A stretch of DNA of 64,000 nt from Streptomyces sp. TSRI0281 (GTDB taxonomy: Bacteria > Actinomycetota > Actinomycetes > Streptomycetales > Streptomycetaceae): NCBI RefSeq assembly GCF_001905125.1, contig NZ_LWLE01000005.1:124001-188000 (forward strand), given 5' to 3'. Numbering within the stretch: position 1 is the stretch's first letter; the number at the start of each line of letters is the position of its first letter. This document shows positions 8,844 to 17,684 of the stretch, piece by piece. The notes below the pieces were generated by a model. It was not told the DNA's origin and searched no databases. It saw only the letters and a list, made by a program, of their open reading frames with translations. A program made the position numbers and the translations under genes.

Positions 8844-9773
8844 TCAGGGGCGCTGTGCCAGTGCGGTGAGCAGCGTGGGCAGGGTGGCGCACGGGTCGGT
8901 GTCGTCGTCGCGGGTGAGCACGACGATGCCGGTGTCCTGGTCGGGGAGCCGGACCAGGAGCGAGCGGTGGCCGGGGTTGTCGCCGTGGTGGAAGTGTGCC
9001 CGGTGTCCGGCCAGGGTGCCCAGGAACACTCCGTAGCCGTATCCGGTGGCGAGGAGAGGCGTCGAGTACTGGGTGCGGGGGACGGCGTGTGGGGTGTACA
9101 TGCTGCGGAGGGAGCCGGGGTTGAGGAGTTCGCCCCGTTCCAGCACGCGGGCCCAGCGGGCGAGGTCGCGGGCGGTGGACCAGAGGTCGCCGGTGCCGGG
9201 CAGGAGGGAGAGGTCCGTCGTGCCGTTCTCCGCGCGTGTCCGTTGGCTTGAGGTGCCGGTGTGGTTCAGGTGCAGGGGGAGGAGGATCCGCTCGCGGAGG
9301 ATGTCGGTGTACGGACGTGCGCCGGCCTGCTCGATCATGCGGGCGGCCAGGACGTATCCGGGGCTGCTGTAGTGCCACCGGTCCCCCGGGGCACCCAGCA
9401 AGGGCAGCCGCATGATCCGGGCAAGGGTGTCCGCACGCGAGGGGGGCGTGTGCGGCCCGGGTTCGGGAACCGCGTCCCAGTGGGGCAGTCCGGACGTATG
9501 CGTCAGCAGGTGGTGAAGAGTGACGGCGGCCCATGCGGGCGGGCAGCCGGGAAGCCCGTCGGCCGGCCGGTCCGTCAGGGACAGGACGCCGTCCTCGGCG
9601 AGGAGAAGCGCGGTGGCAGCCACGAACTGCTTGCTGAGGGAAGCGATCTGGAACCGTGTCTCCGGTCGGCACGGAGCCCCCGTCGCGGGCTCCGTGCCGG
9701 TATACGCCTCGTGGGCCACAACGCCGTCACGGGTCATCAGGACAGCTTCGGTCGGCCTCATGAGGACAGCCAA
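8844..9773 (-). CDS. serine hydrolase, beta-lactamase class C/PBP fold
   Basis: 309 residues; the start could also be the Met at residue 5 (9761). Active-site elements of the class C/esterase EstB family are visible: Ser-x-x-Lys as SLSKQF near residue 46, a Tyr motif in WHYSSPGYVLAARM, LTHTSGLPHW, and the C-terminal HHGDNPGH in place of Lys-Thr-Gly. There is no signal peptide or membrane segment, so it is probably a cytosolic esterase, D-amino-acid amidase or similar rather than a true beta-lactamase. The adjacent ligase operon is divergent, with about 260 bases between the starts. Its function is not resolved beyond the family. Confidence 0.86.
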   Translation of the reverse strand: MAVLMRPTEAVLMTRDGVVAHEAYTGTEPATGAPCRPETRFQIASLSKQFVAATALLLAEDGVLSLTDRPADGLPGCPPAWAAVTLHHLLTHTSGLPHWDAVPEPGPHTPPSRADTLARIMRLPLLGAPGDRWHYSSPGYVLAARMIEQAGARPYTDILRERILLPLHLNHTGTSSQRTRAENGTTDLSLLPGTGDLWSTARDLARWARVLERGELLNPGSLRSMYTPHAVPRTQYSTPLLATGYGYGVFLGTLAGHRAHFHHGDNPGHRSLLVRLPDQDTGIVVLTRDDDTDPCATLPTLLTALAQRP

Positions 9774-10032
9774 TCATGCGGGCGCTGCTGTCCGGCGGCA
9801 CTTCCCATCGATCACCGGTCGCCGCGGACAGGACCGCACCCGCCTGCCACCACGACGTGGGTGCATAGCGAAGGGCGGTCTTGTCTGAGTCGGGCGACTC
9901 CGTCAAAGTTGGGGCTTGTTTGTTCCGAGGAACGGGGGCGGTACGAAGTCGTCGTCACGCCCCGTCGTTGCGATGTTAATGGCACGATCCGCTCCGGCCA
10001 CCGGCCGGACTGCTCTTCCCGGAAGGACAACT

Positions 10033-11502
10033 GTGGAACTGCCGCGCCCCGAGTTGACGATCAATTCTTCTGAGCGTCTTGAATCCGTGGTGGCCAAAGT
10101 AGTCCAGGAGTGCCAGAACGGGCTGCCGGAACGAATCATCCATCTGTCGAGCGACGTGGGTTGGCCGGCCCTGCGCAAGCGTCTGGACACGTATGCGCGC
10201 CGGATCGAGGCGTCCGTCGAGGAATGGGAGAGCGGCCTGCGGATGCGGCTTCCGCGAGCGGCCGTGACGATCGAGGAGCGGGCATCGTCCATCGTGGTCC
10301 ATGGCCACCGCGCCGGACCTGGCGTTGCGCGCGGTGGCCCGTTGTTACCGGCGCCGGAGCAGGCTGCGGAGGTCTGGCAGCTCGCCGAGTACCTCACGGG
10401 TCTGCCGGCCGGCATCGGCCCCTTGCTCACCGGTGACGAGGAACGGCTCAGGGCCGCGCTGAAGCACGAGAGCTGGCTGGTGGCCACGCTCGCGTGTGAT
10501 GTGCTGAACCGGTCCGGGGTCCCGGCGGTACCGCGATTCGTGCGTGACCACGATCCCCACCAAAACGTCGGAACGGGGGACGCCTCCCACGGTGACGGTA
10601 CGTTCACCGAGGTGTGGGAGGCCCGCATCAGCGTCGACGAGTACGCGCTCTTCGAAGCGGTACACCCGGGCTATGCGGTGCAGATGGTGGAGTTGGGCCG
10701 CATGGTGCGGTCCCATTGCCGTGCACTGCCGGGCGCGGTGCTCGATGTGGGAAGCGGGCCCGGTCTGCCGACGGTGATGCTGGCCGAGATGTTCCCGGAC
10801 GCGCGGATCGACGCGGTGGAGCCCAGTCCGGCGGCCATCCCTCATCTGGTGAAGAACACTTCGGGCCGTGCGGTGTCCGTGCACAGGACAGGGATCACCG
10901 ACTTCGCCGGCCCCCGCGACTACCCGGTGACGGTCTCGGTCGGCGCCTCCCACCACATGGACACACGTATGTTCCTGCGTGGTCTGAAGCGGCACACGGC
11001 GCCCGGGGGGCTGATTGTCGTCGCGGACGAGATGGTCGCTCCGTATGCGTCGGAATCCGAACGGTCGCGGGCCGTCATCGACCACCATTTCGTCTATATG
11101 GACCAGGCGCTCGCACATGTCCCGGACGCCCATCTCCCGCCCGTCGAGCAGCGCCGCATCCGGGCCCTGCGCGACACGGACCGGCGGGTACCGGAGCGTT
11201 TGGCGGACCTTCTCGAAGAAGTGCGCCAGGACCGGTGGTTCCATGTCGGGGATGACAGCCCGTGGCAGCGCGTGCGTTTCTGCGTTCTGGAACTCGAAGC
11301 CCTGGTGGCGGGAGTCGACTACGACGTGGAGCGCAAAACATGGGTGGAGAATTTCATGACCCTGGCTCAGGACGAGGGGCTGGAGCCCGTCGAACACCGC
11401 CGTGTCCACGCCACGGTGGGAGGCCGTGACCTCGATGCGGGTACCCATGTTGTTGCTTTACGTAATCCCCACCTGTCGCCCGTAGCTTCGAGGACGTTGT
11501 GA
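10033..11502 (+). CDS. SAM-dependent methyltransferase with uncharacterised N-terminal domain
   Basis: 489 residues. The GTG at 10033 is chosen because GGAAGG lies six bases upstream; the frame is open to 9916 but without a ribosome site. Residues of about 1-200 form a helix-rich region I do not recognise. The C-terminal half is a class I methyltransferase: motif I VLDVGSGPGLPTVMLAEMFP, motif II acidic residue in IDAVEPSP, a VSVGASHHMD segment and LKRHTAPGGLIVVADEM. The stop overlaps the start of the next gene (GTGA, four bases), so the two proteins are translationally coupled and probably act on the same substrate. The order methyltransferase then ATP-grasp ligase suggests a peptide-like natural product. 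Substrate unknown. Confidence 0.82.
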   Translation: MELPRPELTINSSERLESVVAKVVQECQNGLPERIIHLSSDVGWPALRKRLDTYARRIEASVEEWESGLRMRLPRAAVTIEERASSIVVHGHRAGPGVARGGPLLPAPEQAAEVWQLAEYLTGLPAGIGPLLTGDEERLRAALKHESWLVATLACDVLNRSGVPAVPRFVRDHDPHQNVGTGDASHGDGTFTEVWEARISVDEYALFEAVHPGYAVQMVELGRMVRSHCRALPGAVLDVGSGPGLPTVMLAEMFPDARIDAVEPSPAAIPHLVKNTSGRAVSVHRTGITDFAGPRDYPVTVSVGASHHMDTRMFLRGLKRHTAPGGLIVVADEMVAPYASESERSRAVIDHHFVYMDQALAHVPDAHLPPVEQRRIRALRDTDRRVPERLADLLEEVRQDRWFHVGDDSPWQRVRFCVLELEALVAGVDYDVERKTWVENFMTLAQDEGLEPVEHRRVHATVGGRDLDAGTHVVALRNPHLSPVASRTL

Positions 11503-12998
11503 CTGAACCGCATCGACGCCCCACGGCCCGTATCCACATCGAGAGCCGTGAGTGCAGCCCACAACTGCTGGAGCGGCTGACCGGCGCGACGTACTTTCCC
11601 GAACGGCTGCTGGGACCCGCGCTCATCAACACGGTGTGCCGTCGTGGCGGTCACCTGCTGTACGTGACAGCCCCGGGCCTGATCGACGCCGATCAGCAGG
11701 TGGACTACTACCTGGGCCTCTTGTCGGACGACGCTCACGAGGCCGGTACGGGCGAACTGCGGCAAAAACGCGACCTGGTCCGCATCGTGCCCCTTGACGA
11801 TGCCTCCACCCGCTGGCTGAGCAGCAAGGTTCTCGATACCACCAGCACGCGGGCAGCCTCTGTACGGGAGGTGCTACGGGAGTTCGCGGACACCCACCGG
11901 CGCACCGGCACAGATGTGCGGCTGAGCTATTTCGAGCCGTCCCAGTCGCTGGAACAACTGGCCCGCGACCTGGAGGTGCCTGGCACTCAGCCTTCCGCTT
12001 CCCACATCCCGCTGGGAACCAAGCACGCCGGCCGACAGATCTTTGCCGCCGCCGGCATTCCGGTACCCGCGGGCAGCGGTGTGTGCCATGACACCGCGGA
12101 ACTCGCCGCCGAAGTGACCGAACTGGTCAGGGCCGGGAAACGCACACTGGTGTTGAAGCTCAACAGCACCGCGTACGGCGGGGGCCTGGGCAATGCGCTG
12201 CTCGCACTGGATGACGGGATCGCCTCGGCACCCGATGACAGCATCGAGCAGCAGATCTGCCGGGCGCTGCCTCAGTCGTCCCTGATGGACCCCAAGATCA
12301 CCTGGGACGACTACGTCACCCTGATGAAGGAATCCGGGGTGATCGCCGAAGAGATGATCACGGATGTCCCGCTGCCCAGCCCGAGCTTCCAGGGGCGTCT
12401 GACCGACAGTGGCACCGTGGAAGCCGTGTCCACTCACGACCAGGTCCTCGGTGCCAACGGACAGAGCTACCACGGCTGCACCTTCCCGGCCCACGCCGAT
12501 TACCGGCAGTCGATCATCGAGTACGGGCTGCGGGTGGGCGAGGTACTGGTGGAGCGCGGCGTCAACGGCGGAGACTACGGAGTGGACTTCCTCGCCGTGC
12601 GATCAGGGTCCGGGTGGCGCCTGCTGGGCTGCGAGATCAATCTCCGTGCCACAGCGACCAAACACCCCTTCACCATGGCCGTGGGCCTTCTCGGCGCGGA
12701 GCCGACGGCGGACGGGCGTCTCTTCGTGGACAACACCGAGTACGTCTATGAGGCATCGGACGCCATCATGGACCAACGCTACGAGGGGCTGCGCCCGGCC
12801 CAGCTCATCGAGGCCGTCACCGGTTCCCCGATCGGCTTCGACCCGGTACAGAAGACCGGCGTGGTACTGCACATGATGAGCCCCGTCACGGAGTACGGGA
12901 AGTTCGGCGCCCTCTGCATCGGCCGAACCCGCGCTCAAGCGACAGCACTCATGCGACAACTGCACGACCTCGTACAGCAGTTGGCTCCGTCGCGGTAG
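11499..12998 (+). CDS. ATP-grasp peptide ligase, PGM1-related
   Basis: 499 residues starting with GTG inside the stop of the methyltransferase gene. The N-terminal part (about 1-165) resembles a pre-ATP-grasp domain (HLLYVTAPGLIDADQQVDYY). The ATP-grasp core follows: SHIPLGTKHAGRQIFAAAGI, TLVLKLNSTAYGGGLGNALL, an acidic EEMITDV region and the metal-binding GWRLLGCEINLRATATKHP. The C-terminal region (GVVLHMMSP, ALCIGRTR) resembles the PGM1 C-terminal domain. PGM1 of pheganomycin biosynthesis joins a non-ribosomal amino acid to ribosomal peptides. By analogy this enzyme should form an amide bond with ATP hydrolysis, but its acyl donor and acceptor are unknown. No precursor-peptide gene was recognised beside it. 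Confidence 0.8.
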   Translation: MTEPHRRPTARIHIESRECSPQLLERLTGATYFPERLLGPALINTVCRRGGHLLYVTAPGLIDADQQVDYYLGLLSDDAHEAGTGELRQKRDLVRIVPLDDASTRWLSSKVLDTTSTRAASVREVLREFADTHRRTGTDVRLSYFEPSQSLEQLARDLEVPGTQPSASHIPLGTKHAGRQIFAAAGIPVPAGSGVCHDTAELAAEVTELVRAGKRTLVLKLNSTAYGGGLGNALLALDDGIASAPDDSIEQQICRALPQSSLMDPKITWDDYVTLMKESGVIAEEMITDVPLPSPSFQGRLTDSGTVEAVSTHDQVLGANGQSYHGCTFPAHADYRQSIIEYGLRVGEVLVERGVNGGDYGVDFLAVRSGSGWRLLGCEINLRATATKHPFTMAVGLLGAEPTADGRLFVDNTEYVYEASDAIMDQRYEGLRPAQLIEAVTGSPIGFDPVQKTGVVLHMMSPVTEYGKFGALCIGRTRAQATALMRQLHDLVQQLAPSR

Positions 12999-13069
12999 CC
13001 GCCGGGGGCTCGTCGCGCGTCCACACCGCGAGGTGCGGTGTGGTGCGGCGGCGACGGTCCGGACATGTC

Positions 13070-13843
13070 CTATCCGCGGTCGCGGAGGTAGACCTCCAGT
13101 GCGGCGGCCCCGGTCAGCATCGCGCGCCCGCGGGCGGACAGTCGGCCGCGCCAGTCGCGCAGGGCGGCCTCCAGCGGCTCCAGCCCGCCGGCCGCCCGCA
13201 CCCGGGAGAGCAGTGGGGCGATCTGCTCCAGCGGATGGCCGCCCCGTCTGAGCTGATGGGCCAGCCGGGCATCCCGCACGTCGGCGTCGCCGTAGACGCG
13301 GTATCCGGTGCGCGGGTCGCGGTGCGGGAGCACCAGCCCGGCGCGCTCCCATGTGCGCAGAGTCGCGGGCCGGATTCCGAGCTTGGCCGCCAGTGGCCCG
13401 ATGAACGTGCCGCCGGGCCCTGACACCGCGGCCGGTCCGGACACCGCGTCAGGCCTCGCGTCAGGCCTCGCGTCGGCCCCCGAGGCCTCCATGGGCTCAA
13501 GGCCGCGGAGGGCGCTCTCCACGGCCTGGAGTGTGCGCCGGTCCTCAAGGAGTTGAGCGTGGCTCTCGTCGATGAGGCGGAATGCCTCATCGGCCACTCC
13601 CTCGTTCACTGCGCGCATGATCGACGCCGACCTCTGGTGGCCGTGGCCTGGCACCAGGGCGAGGAACGCGTCCAAGGCCCGCGCGTGCAGCGGGGTATAG
13701 GTGCGGTAGCCGTGGGATGTGCGCCCGGCGGCCGGAAGGATGCCGGCCTCCTCGTAGTTCCGGACGGCCTGTGTGGACAGGCCGTGTCCACGCGCCAGGT
13801 CGATCGGCCGGAGCCGCTCACCGTTTTGAAGGTTTCGACCCAT
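13070..13843 (-). CDS. MerR family regulator with two HTH domains (TioE-like)
   Basis: 257 residues from MGRNLQNGERLRP. It carries two MerR-type winged helices. The first is at about 10-50 (LSTQAVRNYEEAGILP, HGYRTYTP). The second is at about 170-215 (LGIRPATLRTWERAGLVLP, RTGYRVYGDADVRDARL). A helical linker contains a short ARPDARPDA repeat. Most MerR proteins have one HTH and a C-terminal sensor; duplicated forms are known as TioE-type regulators near resistance genes. It is divergent from the Ere-like gene, with only 58 bases between the start codons and a perfect palindrome in the gap. It very likely controls both genes. Confidence 0.9.
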   Translation of the reverse strand: MGRNLQNGERLRPIDLARGHGLSTQAVRNYEEAGILPAAGRTSHGYRTYTPLHARALDAFLALVPGHGHQRSASIMRAVNEGVADEAFRLIDESHAQLLEDRRTLQAVESALRGLEPMEASGADARPDARPDAVSGPAAVSGPGGTFIGPLAAKLGIRPATLRTWERAGLVLPHRDPRTGYRVYGDADVRDARLAHQLRRGGHPLEQIAPLLSRVRAAGGLEPLEAALRDWRGRLSARGRAMLTGAAALEVYLRDRG

Positions 13844-13880
13844 GATCCTGCCGATATCGCGAGAAAGTCTCCATCGAAGG

Positions 13881-13898
13881 TTCAACGATACCGTTGAA
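13881..13898. promoter_or_regulatory. MerR-type operator between the tioE-like and ere-like genes
   Basis: TTCAACG (13881-13887) and CGTTGAA (13892-13898) form a perfect inverted repeat with a four-base spacer. It lies in the 58-base divergent gap. Such palindromes usually lie inside the -35/-10 spacer of MerR-controlled promoters. Its right end is three bases from the esterase ATG, so that gene would be nearly leaderless or would start further downstream. Confidence 0.65.
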
Positions 13899-13901
13899 GG
13901 C

Positions 13902-15107
13902 ATGGCTACTGACATCAAGGACACCGTCCATGCGGTCGAGGCTGCCGCCGTCATGAGGCTGCTCCCGAACCGGCCCCGGCTGCTCGCCCTGGGCGAGCCC
14001 ACCCACGGCGAGGACACTCTGCTCGACCTGCGCAACAAGCTTTTCCGGCAGCTTGTCGAGCAGGAGGGCTACGGGACGATCGCGATCGAGAGCGACTGCA
14101 TGATGGGCCTGGCCGTGGACGACTACGTCACCTCGGGCACGGGCACCCTCGACGAGGTCATGGAGCACGGATTCAGCCACGGCTGGGGCGCCTCCGCGGC
14201 CAACCGCGAGCTCGTGCGCTGGATGCGCGCCCACAACGACGGCCGGCCCGTGTCCGAGCGGATCCGCTTCGCCGGTTTCGACGGCCCGCTGGAGATCGCC
14301 GGCGCCGCGAGCCCCCGGCAGGCCCTCGTCGCACTCCACGGTTACCTCGCGGCCCACGTGGACGAGGGCCTGCTCCCCTCCACCGCGGAGACGCTCGACC
14401 GGCTGCTCGGCACCGACGACCGGTGGACCGATCCCGCCGCGATGAGGGACCCGTCCCGGTCCGTGGGGCAGTCGGCCGAGGCGAGTCGGCTGCGGCTGCT
14501 CGCCGACGATCTGGTGGCGCTGCTCGACACACAGACCCCGCACCTGATCGCCGCGAGCCCGCACGACGACTGGGACCGGGCGCGCCTGTACGGGCGCACC
14601 GCCACCGGCCTGCTGCGCTACCACTACTGGATGGCCGACACCTCACCGGCCCGCATGACCCGGCTGGTGGGCCTGCGGGACCAGATGATGGCCCACAACA
14701 TCCTCGCCGTCGCCGAACGGGGCCCGGCACTCGTCCACGCCCACAACGGCCATCTCCAGCGGGAGAAGAGCACGATGACAGTGGGCGGGACGCCGGTGGA
14801 GTGGTGGAGCGCCGGCTCGCTGGTGAGCGCGCGGCTCGGCGCGGAGTACGCGTTCGTGGCCACGGCCCTCGGCACGATCCGGCACCAGGGAGTGGACACG
14901 CCGCCGCCGGACACCGTCGAAGGACTCCTGTACGCGCTCCCTGAGGACCGCTACCTCGTCGACGCCCCCCGGCTGGCCACCACCCTCGGCGACACGCCGC
15001 CCGCGCCCCGTATATCCCCCTGGTTCGGCTACGCCCCGCTCGACCCGGCCCAGTTGGCGGACAGCGCCGGGATCGTGTTCGTCAAGGACGTCCCCCACAG
15101 ACCGTAG
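13902..15107 (+). CDS. erythromycin esterase family protein
   Basis: 401 residues from the ATG at 13902. The family hallmark ALGEPTHGEDTLLDLR carries the catalytic His. A second conserved segment, LVHAHNGHLQREK, contains the second His. Typical Ere length is about 400-430. Ere enzymes hydrolyse the macrolactone ester of erythromycin, but many actinobacterial relatives are succinoglycan-biosynthesis-like or of unknown substrate, so macrolide resistance is only a possibility. No ribosome site of normal spacing precedes the chosen ATG (GAAGG ends one base before it), and an internal ATG at 13953 is an alternative. The divergent double-HTH MerR regulator supports drug-inducible expression. Confidence 0.87.
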   Translation: MATDIKDTVHAVEAAAVMRLLPNRPRLLALGEPTHGEDTLLDLRNKLFRQLVEQEGYGTIAIESDCMMGLAVDDYVTSGTGTLDEVMEHGFSHGWGASAANRELVRWMRAHNDGRPVSERIRFAGFDGPLEIAGAASPRQALVALHGYLAAHVDEGLLPSTAETLDRLLGTDDRWTDPAAMRDPSRSVGQSAEASRLRLLADDLVALLDTQTPHLIAASPHDDWDRARLYGRTATGLLRYHYWMADTSPARMTRLVGLRDQMMAHNILAVAERGPALVHAHNGHLQREKSTMTVGGTPVEWWSAGSLVSARLGAEYAFVATALGTIRHQGVDTPPPDTVEGLLYALPEDRYLVDAPRLATTLGDTPPAPRISPWFGYAPLDPAQLADSAGIVFVKDVPHRP

Positions 15108-15119
15108 GACGAGTCCGGC

Positions 15120-15160
15120 GGATGGCTGCCCCACGGCAGATGAGTTCGGGGCAGTCATCC
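15120..15160. terminator. bidirectional terminator between convergent genes
   Basis: GGATGGCTGCCCC (15120-15132) pairs with 15148-15160 with one mismatch across a 15-base loop. It separates the convergent ere-like gene and the DUF6624 remnant. Confidence 0.7.
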
Positions 15161-15193
15161 GGTCATCCGCAGGACGTGACCGGGGGCAGGCGG

Positions 15194-15716
15194 TCAGGTC
15201 ATCGCGAACTGGGAAACGTACGCGTCGAAAGGCTCGATGCCGGCTTCCGCGCGGAGTTCGTCCACGCGCTCGGGCTCTTCACAGGGCCACGGAATCGGTG
15301 CCCCGTCCTTCACTCCGGCGATCTGGGTGCCGTAGACCTGCTTGCGGCCCTCATTGACCCTCGTGCGGTCGCGCAGAAAGGCCAGCTCGCGCGGGCCGGC
15401 CAAGCCTGCCGACACCGCCTGATCCATCAACTGGAGAGCGCGCGCGCCGCTGGATGTCGAGTTGCCGGTCGGCGTGCTGGGCGATCAGCCACGCCGCGCC
15501 GGCGGATCCCTCGCCGACCATCTCCGCCGTCGGCCAGCCGTACTCGTCCATGATCGCGCCGAGTCTGTCACCATGCCGCGCGGTCAGCCGGCGCCACGCC
15601 AACTGCTCTGCCGGATCATCGCTGTTCGCGCCGACCGAGGACTGCTGATCGGCCGCAGCCATGTCCGTAAGTTCCACCGCCAGTGCGGCAACGTCGTGCA
15701 TCACTGTCAACTCCAT
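15194..15716 (-). pseudogene. DUF6624 protein gene split by a frameshift
   Basis: Two overlapping minus-strand frames together make one coherent protein. The N-terminal half (MHDVAALAVELTDM to AAWLIAQHADRQLDIQRRA) is read from about 15701/15716. The C-terminal half (LQLMDQAVSAGLAGPRELAF to FDAYVSQFAMT) is read in the next frame from about 15435 to 15194. The switch falls in a GCGCGCGCGCTCTC run near 15435-15450, where a one-base insertion or equivalent change explains it. DUF6624 proteins are small cytosolic proteins of unknown function with the conserved WLIAQHAD and LYLTDRV/FLRDRTRVNEGR-type segments. Either a real mutation or a sequencing error in the GC repeat could be responsible. Confidence 0.75.
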
Positions 15717-16220
15717 GGTGACTCAAGGGCGTTGTGCTCGTCGACCGCAACCCTAAAGGCGCACATAACAGGTATAAAGATCATTCCGGGGAACGGTGAC
15801 AGGTGCCTCCCCGCACCTGGATACTGGATGTATGCCCGGAGCCGGCGCCGAATCGCCTCGCCGGTGACGGCGCCGTGGAAGACGTAGGCACGCCGGTCGA
15901 ATCCCGTGGCCAGGCCCGGGAGTTCCCTGAGGGCGTGAATCATCCGCTCCGCTCGTTGCCGCGTTCTTCGGATCGCCCTGTCGAAGCCAGTGGGCCGCCC
16001 GCCATGGGCTCACGCTGCGCTCGCGGTCGGCACACCGTCCCGTCACAGGGGCGGAACTGGGACAAGGTCGCGGCACAACACGCTGACCAGCATGGACACG
16101 AAGCACGACGTCTGGGACATCTGCGGGGCGTCCCGGACACACGATCCCTGTTCCGCCCCGCCTCCTCCTGTCCCAGCATCGATCGGGCGAGAGCAAATTG
16201 CTTCGACTTGAAGGGGAATC
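15717..16220. other. intergenic stretch with no supported gene
   Basis: Several open frames cross this stretch on both strands, but none has family motifs, a convincing start or normal codon use. A GAAGGGG ribosome site for the next gene lies at its right end (16210-16216). It may hold decayed coding DNA, given the broken genes on both sides. Confidence 0.5.
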
Positions 16221-16487
16221 ATGCGTACTCGACTCGTGCTTGCCAGTGCGGCGATGGGAGCCGCCCTGCTGACCGGCGGTACCCTCGCCACCGCCCAGGC
16301 GGCCCCCGTGCCCTCCGACACCGGCACGACGGCCACCGCGCCGGGCACCCGCACATGGATCTACGTCGGCACCTACAGCACCGAGCGCCGGTGCTACGAC
16401 GACGGGGTGAACTCGGCCTACGCCGAGTAGGAGTGCCGGAAGGCCAGCAGCGGCAAGTGGCACCTCTGGGTGAACGACGCCTCGTAG
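16221..16487 (+). pseudogene. small secreted protein with an in-frame TAG
   Basis: The frame starts with a clear Sec signal peptide (MRTRLVLASAAMGAALLTGG to ATAQA, cleavage near residue 28) and reads WIYVGTYSTERRCYDDG. It then meets TAG at 16428-16430 after VNSAYAE. The same frame continues directly with ECRKASSGKWHLWVNDAS and a second TAG at 16485-16487. Small Streptomyces secreted proteins of this type usually read straight through a position like this with a residue such as Tyr, so a TAC-to-TAG change is the simplest explanation. The truncated product would lose the second Cys and the Trp-rich end. The function of the family is unknown. The ribosome site AAGGGG is intact, so the lesion may be recent. 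Confidence 0.7.
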
Positions 16488-16755
16488 TCCCGTGCCGGTC
16501 CGCCGACGGATGACCCTGACCAGTACGGAAACCGAACCACCCCTGGAACAGCCGGGTCAGCCTCGAAGGCAACCCGCCCGCGGGTGAGAGCCGCCGGACA
16601 GACCGCCGCTTCGTGAGACGTGGCGGTCTTGTCGTCTCCGGCGGCGAGGCCGCGGAAGTACCCGGCCCGGCGGGCGCTCCCGCTCTCGACCCACCGTCGA
16701 CGGACCACTCCCCGGACAGCACGGTCGGGGCGGCACATGTCTGCCGACCACGTGA

Positions 16756-17151
16756 GCACGTTCAGCACGAACAACCATCGATCCGGTTGGCGCCGCCTTC
16801 TCGCTGTGGCAGCCGCACCACTTCACCGGATGGACACTCCCGCCCCACCTGGCGGGTGCTCCCCATCGCATGGTCCTGGCCTGCGATCAGCCCGACAAAG
16901 CCCGGCACTTCTACGAGATGACGGCTGGCACCCCTCTGATCTGCGCCGATTTCATCACCACACTCGGACCCGGTGCATCCACTCCGCAGGGGGAACTCGC
17001 GGTCGATGTCGGTGATCTGGACAGCGTCGTCGCCCGCGCACGCGACCACGGCCAGGACCCGGTCACCTGGTCCGAAGAGACCGGGCGTCGTGGTGTGCGG
17101 TTGAGTAGCCCGGAGGGACTGACATTCCAGGTTCACCGCTCGGAGCGGTGA
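16756..17151 (+). pseudogene. truncated VOC (glyoxalase-like) protein
   Basis: The frame opens after a TGA at 16753-16755 and immediately shows IDPVGAAFSLWQP, the conserved end of a first VOC domain, without the preceding part. It continues into a second half-domain with VLACDQPDKARHFYE, then ELAVDVGDLDSVVARARDHG and GVRLSSPEGLTFQVHRSE. An ATG at 16870 could start a 93-residue protein, but the upstream homology shows that the original gene was longer. Bidomain VOC proteins are usually about 250 residues. The 5' end and probably an internal part are missing. It is best read as a remnant in a run of damaged genes. Confidence 0.65.
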
Positions 17152-17266
17152 CTCGGTCATCGACCACGCGGTGCCGTCGGGGACGAACCACCGCCCTCGG
17201 CTCAGAGCATCCAGAGCTCCCGCACCGCCCACCCCCGGGTCGGTCGACAACGCGGTCCGGCTGGGT

Positions 17267-17659
17267 TCACTTGCTGGAGATGCTCCACGTACCGTCGTCG
17301 GCCGCGGAGGCGCTGTTGAGGGCGGTCCACGCGGCGTCGTCGAGTGTGAAGGCGTCGAGGAGGTAGGCGGAGATCGCGTCGGCGACGAGGGCGACGCGGT
17401 CAGGGGCCTCGTCGGTGGTTTCGGCGACCCTCTCGCCGGCGATGCCGCCGAGGGTGTGCTCGCCCTCGGCGATGGCGAGCAGACTCTTCGGGGACGGGCT
17501 GAGATGGTAGGCGTCCGTGAACCACTCCGGCCCCCGGGTGGAGAGCTGGGACTGGTCCTTGCCGCCCGCGATGACCAGGACCGGGGTGGTCATGGTGGAG
17601 TACTCCGGCCTGATGACGCTCCGCGACCACTCCCCAAGATCTGTGCCAGAACCCGGGAC
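17267..17659 (-). pseudogene. alpha/beta hydrolase, C-terminal fragment
   Basis: Minus-strand remnant with GEWSRSVIRPEYSTMTTPVLV, then VIAGGKDQSQLSTRGPEWF (the Asp loop of the triad) and SLLAIAEGEHTLGGIAGE (the catalytic His). The nucleophile elbow and everything before it are absent: a TGA interrupts the frame at 17660-17662, and no upstream match was seen. Beyond it the base composition drops and the dacB-like gene begins at once (its stop is at 17685). The fragment end therefore marks a probable insertion or deletion junction. Confidence 0.7.
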
Positions 17660-17684
17660 TCACTCGTGATTAAAGCCAGGGAGG

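Noticed and set aside
15753..16513. Overlapping open frames of about 236 residues on both strands
   Set aside because: No family motifs or ribosome sites, and both run through the signal-peptide gene at 16221, so they are chance frames.
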